DNA of 21,454 bases from a candidate division TA06 bacterium SM23_40 (GTDB taxonomy: Bacteria; LJUI01; SM1-40). The DNA is taken from the NCBI GenBank assembly GCA_001303705.1, contig LJUI01000053.1, forward strand, positions 1 to 21,454, in the 5' to 3' direction. The notes under the pieces are model-generated. The model saw nothing but the letters and a program-made list of their open reading frames with translations. It ran no database searches and had not been told where the DNA came from. Shown here in pieces: positions 1 to 8,068 of this stretch. Position 1 is the stretch's first letter, and each line of letters begins with the position of its first letter. The position numbers and the translations under genes are program-made.

Positions 1-943
1 CAACGATGACATCGGATCCGGCCCCTATCACCACGGCTGTAGGCAATGCGAAGAGTATTGACACCCGCAGAGCCGTTTCGTATGTCCGCTTCGTCGCCTC
101 CACAGACCTGGCGAAGCGAGCAGCCATATTGGGCAACAGAGTCCCGCTCAAACTGCCCTGAAAGATGCGTATGACACGGAGAAACCGGAAGGCGACACCG
201 TACAGCCCGACGCTCGTGACGCCAGTCATGAAGGAGAGCATGATGATATCGATTCTCTGCGTTATCAAGCCCATTGCCTGGATCAGGGCGATGGGCAAAC
301 CATCCGTGAACAGCCGAAAGCAGAACTTGATGTCGATGTTGAACCGAAACCGCGCAAAGTAGCGCCCTACGACCACCAGGAGAGCGAATGTCCACAGGAA
401 GGAGGCGGCAATAGCCAACACGACCTGAGCCTCCAGACCGTACCCGGCTATGAGGAGGCCGATCGCGATCACAGTCTGACCCACGGAGAATAACAGGTTG
501 AGCCCGGTAGTGATCTCCATTCGCTCAAACGCCCTGATGATGCTGGCACTCGATTGTCGCATGCCGTGGAGAAGAATCGTCGAGCAGGCGAGGGCGATCA
601 GCCGCACGATCCGCGGCTCGTAGTCAACCATCAGCGTTGCAATGATTGCCACCGCCCAGGCGACGATACTGAAGACCGTCATCATCGTCAGCGCGTTTGA
701 GTAGATGTAGTCCACATCCTCCTTCGACCGCGATACGGCCCGCACGATAACAGGCCCGAGTCCGAAGTTCGCGAGAAGCCCGCCGAAGAATATGAACGAG
801 AAGATTGTCGTAAACACGCCGTAGTCTGTCGCACCGAGGTACCGTGCGAGAAAGATGGCCAGCACGAAGTGCGTCACCATCTCAGACGCACGCCCCACCA
901 CGAGGACGACGAAGTTCTTGGTTATGGTCGCAGCCTGACGCAT
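1..943 (-). CDS. Polysaccharide/oligosaccharide flippase, 3' part cut off by window edge
   Basis: Reading the minus strand from an ATG at 943 gives 314 codons that run off the left edge without a stop. The product is strongly hydrophobic, with repeated transmembrane stretches. It opens with the layout typical of Wzx-like flippases of the MATE/MVF superfamily: an amphipathic N-terminus with a conserved RASEM segment, then ARYLGATDYG close to residue 35, then a glycine/phenylalanine-rich second helix. Such proteins move undecaprenyl-linked glycans across the inner membrane. The start is backed by GAGGAGAGAG about 6 nt upstream. It lies 131 nt downstream of the last AlkP-like gene with no terminator seen between them, so it probably belongs to the same operon. 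The substrate cannot be told from sequence. A teichuronic or O-antigen-type flippase is equally possible. Confidence 0.85.
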   Translation of the reverse strand, partial: MRQAATITKNFVVLVVGRASEMVTHFVLAIFLARYLGATDYGVFTTIFSFIFFGGLLANFGLGPVIVRAVSRSKEDVDYIYSNALTMMTVFSIVAWAVAIIATLMVDYEPRIVRLIALACSTILLHGMRQSSASIIRAFERMEITTGLNLLFSVGQTVIAIGLLIAGYGLEAQVVLAIAASFLWTFALLVVVGRYFARFRFNIDIKFCFRLFTDGLPIALIQAMGLITQRIDIIMLSFMTGVTSVGLYGVAFRFLRVIRIFQGSLSGTLLPNMAARFARSVEATKRTYETALRVSILFALPTAVVIGAGSDVIV

Positions 944-1074
944 GATCGATACTCTCTCCTCATCCCATCGAGCCCCGGGACCCTCCATCCCCCTGGCAGA
1001 TCTCGGCCGGCGTCTCGCTCCTTGCGCGGAGAGCCAAATCCATCTCCAGACGGACAGATTCTCTGCTCGTGCGC

Positions 1075-2769
1075 TTACCCAACATATCCAAGCCCCCTCA
1101 GCATCTCCTCAACCTTATCTTCCTCCTGATCCGAGTAGGAGAAGCGCCTCTCGGCTCCCGTCCCAGGAATATCCTGTGGCTCCTCGGAGGCGGGCGGATG
1201 GTCACGCAGGTACTCGTCCCTGATACCTCCCTCCAGAATGCGACCGTCCATGTCGCCGGGGACCGGCAGACCCATCAGATAGAGGATAGTGGGCGCTATA
1301 TCAACGATCTTTGCCCCCTGGAGCCGTCTGTTCTGTCCGGTCGCCGGCCCGGCCATGATGATCATCCCGTTCAACCGGTGTGTCGCGCAATGGTGATAGG
1401 CCGGCTTCTGGAGCACAGGTCCGACCGTAGGATCGTTGCGCGGAACATACCGCAGTCCTTTCAGGAGGTAGATGATATCGGGCGCACCTTCGACATATGG
1501 ACCGGCGTACAACTCCTCCCGCCGCTTGACCAGCTCCACGATGGGCGTCCCGTCGGAACCATTCGTGAGGCAGGCGAGCCGCTCGATGATCGAGTCACGA
1601 AGCCGCTCATACTCTTCGCCGGGCGTGACGATCCCCTCTCGCTCCCTCCCCGCGACATTGAGAACGATACTCCCGCCGCAGCCACCGATAAGCGGGGCAT
1701 AGGCCACAGTGCGGCCCCAATCTATATGCGCGAGGCGATCCCGTCTGCGACGCGGAAGACGGGGATGCATGCGTCTCATCGATCCCGGGACGAGGCGCCC
1801 GATACGCCCGAGCCGGCGGCCGCGCAGTATATCCTCCAGCGTCTTCGTTGTCCGGCGGACCTGGTAGCGCGGAAGACGGCCCACCCGCCGCAGCCGGAGC
1901 AACCCCTCTTTCATCAGCCACCTGTTGCAGAAGAAGTAGTGGCTGAACGGACCCGCCCCATGATCAGACATGACGACGACGGAGACATCCTCTCCCACCT
2001 TCTCCAATATCTTCTCTATGGCTCGGTCCACAGCTCGGTACATCTGTGGTATGACAGAATCGTACTTAGCAGACTCCTCGGGGTTGAGTCGACGGTATTC
2101 CTCGTTCCAGAATCTCCACGCGGTGTGCTGCACGATGTCTGTGGCACGAAAGACAACGGCCGCCAGATCCCAATCATGGTTCGTGAGGAGATATATCGCG
2201 GTCTCCATCTTTCTCCTCACATTACCGAACATGTGCTCGAGGCACTCGATCGGCCCAAGTTTGCCGCGCACATAGGAGGGCACGATCTGGTCCTCGAACG
2301 GATACTGACCGACATGGGCCACGATCTCTGCGTGAAGTTCGGGCGGCATCGTGATGATGGTCTCTCTGGACGGGGCGAGAAAGGTAGCGATCATCAGGCC
2401 ATTGATCCGCCAGGGAGGGAAGGTCATCGGGACATCGATGACGATGGAGCGACGGTCCTTTGAACCGGCGATATCCCAGAGAGTTGGGGCACTGATCGAT
2501 CGCGACGTCGCGACAGGCCAATCGTACGTCTCCGGCTCGCGCACACGAAAGCCATACACGCCGTGCTTCCCTGGACTCTTGCCGGTCATGAACGAGGTCC
2601 AGGCAGGCCCCGTCATCGGAGGAATGGTCGATTCGAGCTCGCCCCACGCACCTTGCTCCATGAGGCGGGCCAGCGTAGGGACGAGGCCTTGCTCGATCAG
2701 CGGCCCGATGACATCGAATGTGCCGCCATCGAGTCCGAAGATGACCAATCTATTCCTCTGCCTACTCAC
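1075..2769 (-). CDS. AlkP-superfamily phosphohydrolase/phosphomutase-like enzyme 1 (COG3379 type)
   Basis: 564 aa from a GTG start preceded by GGAGG at 7 nt spacing. There is no signal peptide: the first strand of the catalytic fold starts at residue 8, so the enzyme is probably cytosolic. Metal and catalytic residues fall in the order expected for the nucleotide pyrophosphatase/phosphodiesterase branch of the alkaline phosphatase superfamily: Asp14 in FGLDGG, nucleophile Thr53 in PPMTGPAW, Asp211 and His215 in DIVQH, Asp269-His270 in SDHGAG, His464 in ATHRLNG. A long insert with a basic, Arg-rich patch (about 295-345) lies between the fourth and fifth motifs. After the catalytic domain (about 1-515) comes a variable linker, then a 19-residue acidic tail (YSDQEEDKV...LGYV) shared with neighbouring enzymes. 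The substrate is unknown: phosphodiester, phosphomonoester or sulfate ester hydrolysis, or group transfer, are all possible in this superfamily. Confidence 0.9.
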   Translation of the reverse strand: MSRQRNRLVIFGLDGGTFDVIGPLIEQGLVPTLARLMEQGAWGELESTIPPMTGPAWTSFMTGKSPGKHGVYGFRVREPETYDWPVATSRSISAPTLWDIAGSKDRRSIVIDVPMTFPPWRINGLMIATFLAPSRETIITMPPELHAEIVAHVGQYPFEDQIVPSYVRGKLGPIECLEHMFGNVRRKMETAIYLLTNHDWDLAAVVFRATDIVQHTAWRFWNEEYRRLNPEESAKYDSVIPQMYRAVDRAIEKILEKVGEDVSVVVMSDHGAGPFSHYFFCNRWLMKEGLLRLRRVGRLPRYQVRRTTKTLEDILRGRRLGRIGRLVPGSMRRMHPRLPRRRRDRLAHIDWGRTVAYAPLIGGCGGSIVLNVAGREREGIVTPGEEYERLRDSIIERLACLTNGSDGTPIVELVKRREELYAGPYVEGAPDIIYLLKGLRYVPRNDPTVGPVLQKPAYHHCATHRLNGMIIMAGPATGQNRRLQGAKIVDIAPTILYLMGLPVPGDMDGRILEGGIRDEYLRDHPPASEEPQDIPGTGAERRFSYSDQEEDKVEEMLRGLGYVG

Positions 2770-2870
2770 GGATCCGCCTCCATTCCTCTGAGCACCTCAG
2801 CATCTGCCCACATGGCATCGCTCCAGGCACGTATCCAGCCCCGGCCGGCATATCCACGCTCCGCCTACTC

Positions 2871-4556
2871 CTAGCCGAGATATCCCAATTCGCCGAGGTC
2901 CCTCTTGATGCGCCGACGTTCCTCTTGTGAGAAGACCTCCCGGGCGGTATCTGCCTCACCTGCCGGCTCTTCTTTTGCCACAGACCACCGTTCCGGATGC
3001 CGGGCCGCATACTCCTCGCGCAGCGCCCCGGTCAGTACGGCCCCGTCCATGTCGGAGGGGATCTCCATTTCCAGTAAATGCAGGACCGTCGGTGCCAGGT
3101 CCACGATCTGCGCTTCCGCCAACTCAAATCCACTTCTGATGGCAGGCCCCCTCATCATGAGGACGCCTTCCATACGATGCATGCCCAGTCGCTCCTCATC
3201 CGGCTCAGTGATCAGCGCGCGGGCATACGGTAGTACCTGACAGCGGAACTTATGATCGGTCGTCAAGAACGTGATATCCGGAGCCTTGTGTGCCAGGGGC
3301 CCGGTATAGATATCCTCCGGCACCCAGACCTGAGAGATCACCGGCTCGCCTGTTGCAGGATCCCGCAGGGAGCGCAGGCCCTCAATGATCTCCCGGCGCA
3401 GCCTCTCACGCTCTTCTCGTCCCACCTGCTTTCCCCGCTTTCCGAGACTCGGAGTGTTGATGGTGATCTTTATGGGACTCGACACAACGTTCGCAAACGC
3501 CCGGGTGCGGGACCAGTTGACAATCTGTGTCCGATCGCGGCGCAATCGGGGAAAGGGTAGCCTGACGTCACCCAGACGTGCGGGGAGCGCGCGGCCCACC
3601 GCCGCCAGGCCGAGCTTGTCCAGCGCCGCCCGGATCGCGGCCCACCTCACATGAAGCCGGAGAGTCGCAACTGACGGCCATGGCTTCAGTGCGAGGAACC
3701 CTTCATTGTGCAGCCACTTGTTGACATGGAAGCACCGCTTGACCGGGCCAGCACCGTGATCGGACATGATCACCGCCGTTGTACCATCGCCGACGGCGTC
3801 GAGCAATTCGGCAACAACTCCATCGAGAACCTCATAGTACTGATCGATCATCTTGTGGTACATCGCCGTCTCATGCGGGCGTTCGCGCCTATACTCCTCA
3901 TCCGTGTACCGAAAGCCATAGTGCTGAATGACGTCCGGCCCGCGAAACACCACCGCGAAGAAGTCGACGTCATACTTCCTCAGCAGATAGAGAGCTGCCT
4001 GCTTCCGCTTCTCTGTATGGTCGCAGACGCTCCTCAGACCGCCGAGAATGTCGCCGGCGGCGAACGATCCAACGAGCTCCCGCTCCATTGGATAAGAACC
4101 GATCTCCTTGAGCAGATCGGTCTGAAGTGTGGCAGGATAGGTGAATTCGCTCTCCTGCGACGGCGTGAACATTCCCGCAACCATGTACCCGTTGACAGGG
4201 GTGGGCGGGAATGTCATCGGGATATCGATCACCCCGACACGCATACCGCGCTCGCCGATCAGGTCCCAGAGCGTCTTCCCCTGCACCCAGGTAGCATTCG
4301 GCCACAACACTTCCTTGTCGGCGCCAACACAGATCATATCGAATACGCCGTGTTTGCCCGGGTTCTTCCCGGTCATGAACGAGGCCCAGGCAGGCGGCGT
4401 CACTGGCGGCACGGTCGACTGGAGTACTCCCCATGTCCCCTCTTCCATGAACCGACGGAATGTCGGCAGTCGCCCTGCCTCTGCCAAAGGGCGTATAATG
4501 TCGAGGGTGGCTCCGTCCAGACCTATGACCAGTACCTTAACGTTCCTCCCGGCCAC
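2871..4556 (-). CDS. AlkP-superfamily phosphohydrolase/phosphomutase-like enzyme 2 (COG3379 type)
   Basis: 561 aa from the GTG at 4556. I prefer this to the longer GTG at 4622 because GGAGAGGAG lies about 9 nt upstream, and because it puts the first metal ligand at residue 14, exactly as in enzyme 1. The longer start would overlap the preceding gene by 19 nt. All signature residues are present: Asp14 in GLDGAT, nucleophile Thr53 in PPVTPPAW, Asp208/His212 in DVIQH, Asp266-His267 in SDHGAG, and the final His in MHRMEG. No signal peptide. The C-terminus ends in the shared tail (FSQEERRRI...LGELGYLG). It sits 47 nt downstream of enzyme 3 and 101 nt upstream of enzyme 1. Equal length and motif spacing to enzyme 1 suggest a relatively close duplicate. 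The substrate is unknown. Confidence 0.88.
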   Translation of the reverse strand: MAGRNVKVLVIGLDGATLDIIRPLAEAGRLPTFRRFMEEGTWGVLQSTVPPVTPPAWASFMTGKNPGKHGVFDMICVGADKEVLWPNATWVQGKTLWDLIGERGMRVGVIDIPMTFPPTPVNGYMVAGMFTPSQESEFTYPATLQTDLLKEIGSYPMERELVGSFAAGDILGGLRSVCDHTEKRKQAALYLLRKYDVDFFAVVFRGPDVIQHYGFRYTDEEYRRERPHETAMYHKMIDQYYEVLDGVVAELLDAVGDGTTAVIMSDHGAGPVKRCFHVNKWLHNEGFLALKPWPSVATLRLHVRWAAIRAALDKLGLAAVGRALPARLGDVRLPFPRLRRDRTQIVNWSRTRAFANVVSSPIKITINTPSLGKRGKQVGREERERLRREIIEGLRSLRDPATGEPVISQVWVPEDIYTGPLAHKAPDITFLTTDHKFRCQVLPYARALITEPDEERLGMHRMEGVLMMRGPAIRSGFELAEAQIVDLAPTVLHLLEMEIPSDMDGAVLTGALREEYAARHPERWSVAKEEPAGEADTAREVFSQEERRRIKRDLGELGYLG

Positions 4557-4603
4557 GCTCTCGGTCTCCTCTCCCTGAAGGGAGCCATCAACGAGATCCA
4601 GAT

Positions 4604-6301
4604 CTATCCCAGATATCCCCACCCACGGAGTCGCTCGCGGACCTCCTCAGCCTCTTCCTCGCTCACCGCCTCCCGTTCCTCGCGCGCCTCAGTGGCTGCC
4701 ACACCTCGCTCCTCGTACACCACCGGATGGTGCGCCCGATACGACGGGGTCATGGCCTCCTCGAGCGGTCGTCCCTCCATCGCCTCGGGGACGGGAACGC
4801 CCAGGAGATGGAGTACTGTCGGCGCCACGTCCACAATCTTGGCTCCGTCCAGCCGTGCACCGGCCTCGACCCCCTCACCCATCACAAGCAATATCCCCTC
4901 CTCGCGGTGCGATCCCGAGTGCCACCGCTCCGTCTCGATGAGATGACGGGGATAGATGTAATCAGTCAGCTTGCAGCCATAATCTTCTGCGCGCACGATC
5001 AGATCCGGTGAAGACCCGCTCTGCTCGCCCCTGAACACTTCTTCCTTTCGGTACACACGATCTACGACCTGCTCACCCGTCTGCGGATCCCGCAGCGCGA
5101 GCAGACCGCGTTCGATCTCCTCGCAGACTTTGCGGTACTCTCCGTCCGGTTCGACAATGCCTTCCGGCTCACGACCGCGCACATTGACGTAGATGGCTTG
5201 CTCCGCGAGGCTTCCCCCATAGGCGCGCGTCCGTGCCCAGTCTATGACCTTGTACGGATTGATCGCTTTGCGCGGATCCAGATCCTTCCAATTCCCACCT
5301 CGTAGCCCGGGGAAAAGCCGCCGTGTCGTGAAGTACCGCACCCCCATCTTCGACAGCAACTTGTAGAGGATTGCGGGGAGCCGGATCCGCCACAGAGGAT
5401 AGGAAATCGGACGCAGGCGCAACAGGCCCTGTTGTCGCAGCCAGACGTTCATATGGAACATCTTGGTGTTGGGCCCTGCCCCGTGATCAGAAAGGACGAC
5501 GACAGTCGTCCCCTCTCCTGCGCGATCGATGATCTCCCCGAGTGCGGTATCGAGGAATTCGTAGAATCCGTGTATCACGCCGCCGTACCGCTCTGCGAGC
5601 ACTGAATCAAAGGCCGGGTGCGCCCGATCCATGTACTTCCAGAAGAAGTGCTGAACGCGATCTAGAGAAATGAAGACAGCAGTAAGGAGATCCCATTCGT
5701 AGCGATCCATCAGGTAGAGCGTAGCCTGCTTCCTCTGCTCCTCAACACGATAGAACTTCTCGATCAATTCCTCTTTCTCATCCGTGAAGAAGAAGGGTAG
5801 CGTATCGACCTCGGGAAGATAGCTTCCAAGCCGACCGCGCACTTCGTCGAGGAGCCCCGGCGGATGGGTGGCGGTCTCGCGCCTCAGCCCTGCGGCGCCC
5901 ATGAAGCCGGGAAGGACGAACCCATCGATCACTTCGGGCGGATAGGTGAAGGGAACGTTGATCGCTCCCACGCGCCTCCCATTGCGGCTGGCCACTCCAA
6001 ACAGGCTCTCCCCCCGCATGGTGAGACGGCTCGTCACCTCCCGCCGGAATCTGCCGCGCAGCGGGCCGAAAAACCCGAAGATCCCGTGGCTTCCCGGGTT
6101 CTTCCCGGTGAGAAACGATGCCCACGCAGGTGCCGAGAAGGGGGGTACTGTCGAGCGCAGTCTCCCCCACGCCCCCCCTTCCATCATGCGTGCGAAGGTC
6201 GGCAGCTTGCTATCCGCTACGAGTGGTTCTATGACGTCGAAGGTGGCTGAGTCGAATCCAATGACGAGCACCTTCCTGCCAGTTCGCCCCTGCTCCGCCA
6301 A
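4604..6301 (-). CDS. AlkP-superfamily phosphohydrolase/phosphomutase-like enzyme 3, Ser nucleophile (COG3379 type)
   Basis: 565 aa from a TTG at 6301, which follows AGGAGAAAGGA at good spacing. The alternative is a GTG at 6346, abutting the previous stop codon but with a poor ribosome binding site; it would add 15 residues. Motifs: Asp17 in GFDSAT, Ser56 in PPFSAPAW where enzymes 1, 2, 4 and 6 have Thr, Asp214/His218 in DRVQH, Asp272-His273 in SDHGAG, and the late His in GSHREEG. Ser at the nucleophile position is tolerated in the superfamily, where classical alkaline phosphatase uses Ser, so activity is expected but specificity may differ. The C-terminus is very acidic and ends in the shared tail with Trp replacing the first Leu (RGWGYLG). 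No signal peptide. It lies 45 nt downstream of enzyme 4. Confidence 0.87.
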   Translation of the reverse strand: MAEQGRTGRKVLVIGFDSATFDVIEPLVADSKLPTFARMMEGGAWGRLRSTVPPFSAPAWASFLTGKNPGSHGIFGFFGPLRGRFRREVTSRLTMRGESLFGVASRNGRRVGAINVPFTYPPEVIDGFVLPGFMGAAGLRRETATHPPGLLDEVRGRLGSYLPEVDTLPFFFTDEKEELIEKFYRVEEQRKQATLYLMDRYEWDLLTAVFISLDRVQHFFWKYMDRAHPAFDSVLAERYGGVIHGFYEFLDTALGEIIDRAGEGTTVVVLSDHGAGPNTKMFHMNVWLRQQGLLRLRPISYPLWRIRLPAILYKLLSKMGVRYFTTRRLFPGLRGGNWKDLDPRKAINPYKVIDWARTRAYGGSLAEQAIYVNVRGREPEGIVEPDGEYRKVCEEIERGLLALRDPQTGEQVVDRVYRKEEVFRGEQSGSSPDLIVRAEDYGCKLTDYIYPRHLIETERWHSGSHREEGILLVMGEGVEAGARLDGAKIVDVAPTVLHLLGVPVPEAMEGRPLEEAMTPSYRAHHPVVYEERGVAATEAREEREAVSEEEAEEVRERLRGWGYLG

Positions 6302-6346
6302 GATTTCCTTTCTCCTCCATGCCAGCACGCCGAGCTCGGGGCTCAC

Positions 6347-7969
6347 CTAATCGAGATACCCCAGGCCTGCAAGCTGTCTCATTATGGCTTCCTCTTCGTC
6401 CTTCCTATATCCTCTCTCCTCGAGGTCGATCCTCGCAATCTCGGCCTCCGTCACCTTCACTTCCCTGCTTCTGAGCAGCTCCTCATCGAGCCCCTCTATC
6501 AGGACGCGACCGTCCATAGCGGCCGGGACCGGCAGTCCGAGGAGGTAGAGGAGCGTCGGAGCGATGTCGACCAGAGATGCCTTCTCGAATCGAGCGCCGG
6601 ACGCTGCGTGCGGCCCGGCAGCGATCAATATGCCGTCCATCCGGTGTGTTCCGCCCGTCTGGGTGGTGAAGAGCTCCCGGCACGTCGGCCTATTGTGCTG
6701 TTGATACCTCATCTCCTTCATCTGAAATAGTATATCAGGGGCCAGCTCCGCGAATTCGCCACAATAGACCTCCTCTCGGAACGAGATCGTATCGACCACA
6801 CACTCGCCAGTCTCTAGATCGACCAGCCGTTCGAGCTCGCTCGCGATGCGGCGGCGCAGGTCCCCGTACTCACCACCCCCACTCGCCGCCCCTGCCCCGC
6901 CGTCACGCACATTGATATAGATGCCGAAGTTCCCCGCAAAGGCATCGCTCTTCTCCCAGTCGATCCCGTTCCCGCCCGTGCGAAGCATCGGCAACCGGAC
7001 GACGATCCCCTGGAACCGGTCCGGAAGTCTGGCCGCCAGCCCGCCGAACCCGCATCGCGAAAGAATCCTGCCCACCGTCGCCCGCCTTACCGCCAGCCCC
7101 GCTCCAATCCCCGGCCAGCGGGGCTTCGCATAGCAGAGAAATCCGTGCTCGTTGAGCCAACGGGTGGTGCAGAAGGCTTTGTCGAGATCCCCGAAGCCAT
7201 GATCTGACATCACGAGGACGGTTGTCTCGTCACCGACCTTTGCCATCAATTCGCCAATCCACCGATCGACTGTACGATATGCCTCGGGTATCGCCTCCTC
7301 GAGAGCGCCGCCATGTCGGTAGTGACTCCAACACAGGTGCTGAATCCGGTCGGTCAGTCCGTACACCACGACGAACAGATCCCATTCATCTCGATCGATG
7401 AGATAGGTTGCCGCACGGTGTCGCTGCTCTTCGATCCCCCGGTACCTCCGCGTCCACTCGTTCAGATCGACAGGTACTCCCCGCGGCGGATTCTGCTCCA
7501 GCGGATACTCGCCGAGCGCATTCTCTAACGCAGAGAGAAGTGCGGGCGGATGGACGAAAGCATCGTCCTTTGTCGGCGCGGGCACGCCGGAGATCATGCA
7601 TCCTCGGATCGGCCAACAGGGATAGGTGACCGGCACGTTGATGGCCACAGTGCGCCCGCCGGCCCGGTCGACGATCTCCCAGATAGTAGGCGACTTGATG
7701 GAACGAGATGTTATGAGATGGCGCACTCCACGCCTGATAGCATCGGGAGAGAGCTCGGAGAAGTTGAATATCCCATGCTTCCCCGGATTGACGCCAGTCA
7801 TGAACGACACCCACGCCGGCGCGGTGACCGGGGGAATTGACGATTCGAGGGTACCACGTGCCCCCCGATCGAGCACCCGTGCCATGTTGGGAAGCTCGCC
7901 CCGCGCGACCATCGGATCGATCACATCGAATGTCGCGCCATCGAGCCCGATCACAACTGCCCGATCCAC
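6347..7969 (-). CDS. AlkP-superfamily phosphohydrolase/phosphomutase-like enzyme 4 (COG3379 type)
   Basis: 540 aa from the GTG at 7969, chosen because a near-perfect GGAGGTGA stands 8 nt upstream. An open frame continues upstream to a TTG at 8029, but that start has no comparable site. Signature residues: Asp10 in GLDGAT, nucleophile Thr49 in PPVTAPAW, Asp207/His211 in DRIQH, Asp256-His257 in SDHGFG, and the last His in GTHRMDG. It lacks a signal peptide and should act in the cytosol. The tail after the catalytic domain is shorter than in enzymes 1-3 but keeps the shared ending, with Asp as last residue (LAGLGYLD). It is separated from enzyme 5 by 99 nt holding a small hairpin and a TATAAA element. 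The substrate is unknown. Confidence 0.88.
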   Translation of the reverse strand: MDRAVVIGLDGATFDVIDPMVARGELPNMARVLDRGARGTLESSIPPVTAPAWVSFMTGVNPGKHGIFNFSELSPDAIRRGVRHLITSRSIKSPTIWEIVDRAGGRTVAINVPVTYPCWPIRGCMISGVPAPTKDDAFVHPPALLSALENALGEYPLEQNPPRGVPVDLNEWTRRYRGIEEQRHRAATYLIDRDEWDLFVVVYGLTDRIQHLCWSHYRHGGALEEAIPEAYRTVDRWIGELMAKVGDETTVLVMSDHGFGDLDKAFCTTRWLNEHGFLCYAKPRWPGIGAGLAVRRATVGRILSRCGFGGLAARLPDRFQGIVVRLPMLRTGGNGIDWEKSDAFAGNFGIYINVRDGGAGAASGGGEYGDLRRRIASELERLVDLETGECVVDTISFREEVYCGEFAELAPDILFQMKEMRYQQHNRPTCRELFTTQTGGTHRMDGILIAAGPHAASGARFEKASLVDIAPTLLYLLGLPVPAAMDGRVLIEGLDEELLRSREVKVTEAEIARIDLEERGYRKDEEEAIMRQLAGLGYLD

Positions 7970-8012
7970 CGTTCTCGTCACCTCCCACAGGCCGTCGACA
8001 CCGTGGATTCTC

Positions 8013-8030
8013 GTTGCCGGAAGAGGCAAC
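8013..8030 (-). promoter_or_regulatory. Short hairpin in the gap between AlkP-like genes 5 and 4
   Basis: GTTGCC and GGCAAC form a 6-bp stem with a 6-nt loop. A TATAAA element lies just upstream on the minus strand, but no good -35 box stands at the right distance. It could be a leader structure of an internal promoter or a processing site. Weak evidence. Confidence 0.2.
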
Positions 8031-8068
8031 GCACAGATAGAAGTCTTTTATACAGCATAGAGGAATTC

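Noticed and set aside
1069-2463. A 464-codon plus-strand open frame opposite AlkP-like gene 1, and similar long plus-strand frames at 3708-4946 and 8597-9517
   Set aside because: They are antisense to genes with complete catalytic motifs. Their translations are rich in His, Arg and Pro with no recognisable domain, as expected for shadows in GC-rich DNA.
2770-2870. Possible small gene in the 101-nt gap between AlkP-like genes 2 and 1
   Set aside because: The minus-strand frame there overlaps the end of gene 2 in another frame and shows no start context. It is better seen as a spacer.
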